The notes below the pieces were generated by a model that saw only the letters and a list, made by a program, of their open reading frames with translations, was not told where the DNA came from and made no database searches. From contig CAJVPP010000766.1 of assembly GCA_910592005.1 (NCBI GenBank), positions 1 through 26,513 on the forward strand: a DNA stretch of 26,513 nt, in the 5' to 3' direction. This DNA comes from Funneliformis mosseae (taxonomy: Eukaryota > Glomeromycota > Glomeromycetes > Glomerales > Glomeraceae). Shown here in pieces: positions 22,961 to 26,513 of the stretch. Made by a program: the position numbers and the translations under genes. Every line of letters begins with the position of its first letter. Position 1 is the first letter of the stretch.

Positions 22961-23770
22961 CAGCCATGTGAACTAAAATTCAGTATGTAATCTGCTGAAA
23001 TTGACAAAAATTAATGAACCTGTCAAATATGACATATATACCAAATCTGCCATATCTGCCATATTTACCAAATAGGATATACATAATATTTATTATATTT
23101 CTATTATTTATATCACTATTATCATTTATATCATATTTAACATAATTAGTATATCTGTTAGCTCTGTTATTATTGTCAGTAGTATTATATTTACCATAAA
23201 TTTTCTTAATTGTAATTTTCCTATATAAAGGATATGAAAATGCCTTGAAAAAAGGACAGATTCTAACTAATTCTTAACATTGTATTTGATATACATTTAA
23301 TAACAATAATAAACACATTTAATATTTTACAAATATAAAACTTATAATTTATTCTTGTTAACTAAATAAACTCTCTAATAAACAGTATATCAAGTTGATT
23401 GGATTTAAGTCATAGCTATTGCCTCTCTGACTTCAAATCATAGTTAACTTATTTGACGGAAAGAGTAACGTTAACACTGCATATATAATCACTTAGTGAA
23501 ATTGTAAAATGCTTCATATATATAAAGAAAAGTTAGCTGAAAATGCTATGCATAATCTGCCTATTCTGAGTTAGATCTTCTAATCTATAACTATTTTATT
23601 AAAGTATTTTTTAAGTTCAGGAAGATCAATGAAATACTCTTAGGGATTTTTGATTGTAAGATAATATAACTATCAGTTTGAAAATTTTTATATAACAGTT
23701 ATCCAGCGAACTTAAAAAAATTACAAGAAAAGACCCAAATCTTTAATAAAATAAATATGAAAGGTGATGA
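22961..23770. other. AT-rich region with short direct repeats
   Basis: Contains loosely repeated CATATCTGCCATATTTACCA-like words (23025-23075) and ATTATCATTTATATCA words to about 23140. No gene or inverted-repeat element recognised. Confidence 0.45.
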
Positions 23771-25140
23771 AAAATGATAGTATTTCTAATAGAAAAATTC
23801 TTGGATATACTTACGATTTCTCAAATGAAAATAAATCCTGAGACTTAAGAAGAATATACTTTACAATTCAATGAATTAGTTGACATACTTAAAAAAGTAA
23901 ATGCTTATCAATACTATATCGAAAAAATTATAATCTAGCCAAATGAGTCATAATATATAAGAAATATATTAATTATGATCCTACTCTTTAGATAAAAAAA
24001 AGAAATGGCAGTTAAGTGAATAACTAAATAAAGAAGTATATGATTTTATTAATGAAATATTAGAATGATAAGATTATAGGCAAGCATATATTCCACAATA
24101 AGGACTCCAAAATATTTATCTGCCATAGATATTTATGATAGAATCTTTATAGGATCCTAAAAATTATCTTGTTAAAGAATTTAATGGACTTTTTGTTAAA
24201 TTAAAATAATATATTGTCTAGCCATAATGCATATAAGTATATATAACATAAATTAGCATATTTTTAATCCTCGTTAAAGTATATATAATGTAATAGGTGA
24301 TACTTCACAAATTATTTGTAACTCTGTATAACTGCTTATACGACAAATTAATTTTTACACATAAGAAATCAATCTTCAAAATATTTCAATTTTTTTCCTA
24401 TCTATCTGAATAGCATTTATTTATGAATTTATTTCTTTTGATGCTAGAGACTATTTCTACTAAATTTTAACTAGAGTATATTTATATAATACTACTAGGT
24501 CTTTATTATTAAGCAGTTGAGTAAGTGAAATATACATATTTCCTAACGTCTTTGCAATGTTAAAATCTATAATGCATATTTTGCATATTTTATTCTTAAA
24601 TATAAAACTTTGGTATAAAGTGCCTTGCATATTTCTTCTATCTTTTTCCCAATATAAATTGTGAATTAGAGAAGATATGAATAGAGATTTAAAAAGACAA
24701 GTATACAAAATTCAAGTTATTAGTCTCTTACTATTTTTTTAGTAAAATCTAACAATATATTTTTCATCATTATATCTTCTTTCACATTATATGAAAATAT
24801 TTATAATTTTTTACTTGATTCATCCTCTGATCATATTACTGCATTTTCTATTATTTTTCAACTAATAGAAGATGATATATAGTATTCAAAAGATAAGTTA
24901 AGAGAAATAATTCATCAGGTAATTATAGTAGTGAAAAAGAATTATGATCAGACTTCAGAAAAATATCTGAAACTTGTTGATATTCCCTTAAAGGTTAGTG
25001 ATTATCACTATAATTTATCAGATTTATAATCCCAAATGATAATTACGCAAAATTATATTTTTATAATCAAATTAAGTGAATACCCATAGCTATATAGACA
25101 CAGGTTTAATCAAATATATTAATTCCTTAAATACACAGGG
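23771..25140 (+). pseudogene. scattered decayed coding fragments, unknown family
   Basis: Plus-strand frames with coding character but frequent stops: MKINPET-EEYTLQFNELVD with KKVNAYQYYIEKI (about 23830-23930), ASIYSTIRTPKYLSAIDIYD (about 24080-24140), and VKKNYDQTSEKYLKLVDIPL (about 24930-25000). The segments between are AT-rich and unreadable. I cannot say whether they belong to one gene. The stops again fit C to T or G to A changes. Confidence 0.35.
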
Positions 25141-25344
25141 GTGGATCTTAGTTATAGTTTATGAAGAAAAAATATAGCATTCATGTACTTTATCAATTGT
25201 ATGCAGACCATATATAGTTGATAATTTACTTAAAATATGTTGATAGATGTGCGCATATAATTCTAATATCAAAAGATTAACTATATTAGTACTAATATAA
25301 AGCTTTTACGCTAGTTTGATAATACATACGAAGGTGTAAATAAT

Positions 25345-25504
25345 CTTTAGAGCAGGGTTGGGAAATTTGTATGTATTAGACAAATTTTGACCTTGTACTT
25401 GTACTGTACTGTACTAAATTTTATATTAATTATTATGTGTACTAACTGTACTAAACTGTACTAAGCTGTACTAACTGTACTAATTTCCCAATCCTGCTTT
25501 AGAG
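25345..25504. mobile_element. hAT-type MITE, 144 bp, with 8-bp target duplication
   Basis: The element (25353-25496) has 15-bp terminal inverted repeats, CAGGGTTGGGAAATT at the left and the reverse complement CAGGATTGGGAAATT at the right, one mismatch. Perfect 8-bp direct repeats CTTTAGAG flank it at 25345-25352 and 25497-25504. TIRs starting CAG(G/T) plus 8-bp duplications are diagnostic of the hAT superfamily. The inside holds tandem CTGTACTAA-type words. No coding capacity, so it depended on a transposase elsewhere. Confidence 0.88.
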
Positions 25505-26199
25505 TATCAAAGAATCAAAATAAAAAGAATTGCTCACTAAAAACAAAATTGAGATAAACTTGTATGTGTTGAAAACCAATCTTAAAAATAGTAAAGTTCT
25601 GTACACCTACTATTTCCATAAATATTTAAAGAAAAAGTACTTCAGACCTATCATGACACATTCCACTTGCTAGTCAAGTGATTTATACAGATTCAGAAAT
25701 AATAAGAACTTTTGAAATAGAGACATATAACTTTTTTATGGTAAGTAATTAGTAAATAGTATTTTGTATTATCATAGTCTACTTTTAGCAAAGAGTATTA
25801 TATTAATATTGTGATCCTATAGGATCTGACGAAGTATATAAAAGTAATTGCTCCAGATCTTATCAAAGATAATTGTGATTCCTTCATTTTGAATTTCATA
25901 GATAGTATTACAGATGTTTCAAATAATAGACTTTTACATAATAGAAGTTGAAAAGAATCTAATGAAAAGCTAGCAAAATTACATTAGGTATACTCAATAT
26001 CTTTGAGTATTTCAGTAATAAGAACCTTAACTTAATATAATAATCATATTTGTCATTTCTTAAAATTTCTGTTTGAAATTGTGTTTAATATTATTCTTTA
26101 TAGGAGAGATATTTGAAAAAATCCACTTTTAGTTCAAAGCTGATTAAGTCACAAAGTGAAAGGACGTATATGACTAATATAATAGTTTGATGATTTGAG
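25505..26199. other. region without recognised features
   Basis: AT-rich sequence with no persistent frame on either strand that I could recognise; probably further decayed repeat sequence. Confidence 0.35.
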
Positions 26200-26436
26200 C
26201 ATCGTTAAAAGATCTTTCAATTGGAAAATCTGGTTATATTTCTATGATTGAGCATTAAAGTATAGTCAGTAAAGATCGAAGAGGAATTGGAAAACAACCA
26301 GATGTTATGTTTATCGCTAGTTATAATAATAGGCTATATAAATTAATTTATGGTGAAAATTTCTGTATTATTTGTGATAAACAAAAAAAAAGAAAATGAT
26401 AGGATAAAAACTTGGAGAGAGATAAACGATAGAATG
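26200..26436 (+). pseudogene. coding fragment of unknown family, interrupted by a Tc1-like element
   Basis: The plus frame reads KDLSIGKSGYISMIEH, stop, then KDRRGIGKQPDVMFIASYNN, RLYKLIYGENFCIICDKQKK and, after a frame shift in the A run, ENDRIKTWREINDRMY up to the TA at 26437-26438. It resembles a repetitive Rhizophagus protein type I cannot name. The following transposon end breaks it. Confidence 0.45.
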
Positions 26437-26438
26437 TA

Positions 26439-26513
26439 CAGAGGGTGGACAAAAGTATCCGCACACTTTTTCACTCAATATAAAACTTATAATTTTTTTG
26501 CATTAACAATAAA
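26439..26513. mobile_element. left end of a Tc1/mariner-like element, cut by the window edge
   Basis: After a TA, the sequence CAGAGGGTGGACAAAAGTAT followed by CCGCACAC is the classic Tc1-type terminal repeat pattern. It keeps a CpG and looks less decayed than the element at 19959. The rest lies outside the window. Confidence 0.6.

Noticed and set aside
24460..24708. 82-codon minus-strand open frame
   Set aside because: AT-rich chance frame with no motif inside a decayed region; the surrounding coding remains read on the other strand.

Overview
The window looks like nuclear DNA of an AT-rich, intron-rich fungus, most likely an arbuscular mycorrhizal fungus (Rhizophagus-like, Glomeromycotina). 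The reasons are a fungal-type NADPH sulfite reductase beta subunit, short introns (66-110 nt, GT..AG, several with a TACTAAC-like branch point), a fungal Golgi membrane protein family, and a large AT-rich field of decayed transposons. The species call is inference.

Layout. 1-1075: a 38-nt poly-G run, then a decayed minus-strand relic of a 3'(2'),5'-bisphosphate nucleotidase gene (MET22/HAL2 type). 1748-6232: an intact, intronless sulfite reductase beta-subunit gene (MET5/ECM17 type), divergent from that relic; the two functions belong to one pathway, sulfate assimilation. 6634-11005: three spliced genes reconstructed here from splice sites and reading phase. They are an 81-aa one-helix membrane protein (minus, 4 exons), a 134-aa probable mitochondrial coiled-coil protein (plus, 3 exons) and a 375-aa UPF0658-type Golgi membrane protein (plus, 8 exons). 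11638-12269: an old copy of a palindromic inverted-repeat element. 13212-15003: two minus-strand lineage-specific genes; the 196-aa one splices cleanly in three exons, the low-complexity one carries two frameshifts. 15397-16008: the 5' part of a plus-strand gene (one stop, one intron) cut off by a second, larger copy of the palindromic element (16009-16942), whose core is an array of about 11 units of roughly 51 bp.

From about 17.0 kb to the end no intact gene is seen. Every recognisable reading frame is broken by stops that single transitions from CAA, CAG, CGA or TGG explain. The content is a decayed primase-helicase of the origin-binding-protein (UL9-like) class, into which a 541-bp mariner-like MITE and a 1332-bp Tc1-type DD34E transposon were inserted; further unidentified decayed coding blocks; a 144-bp hAT-type MITE with a perfect 8-bp target duplication; and the end of another Tc1-like element at the right edge. 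The window therefore passes from a gene-bearing left part to a nested transposon graveyard on the right.
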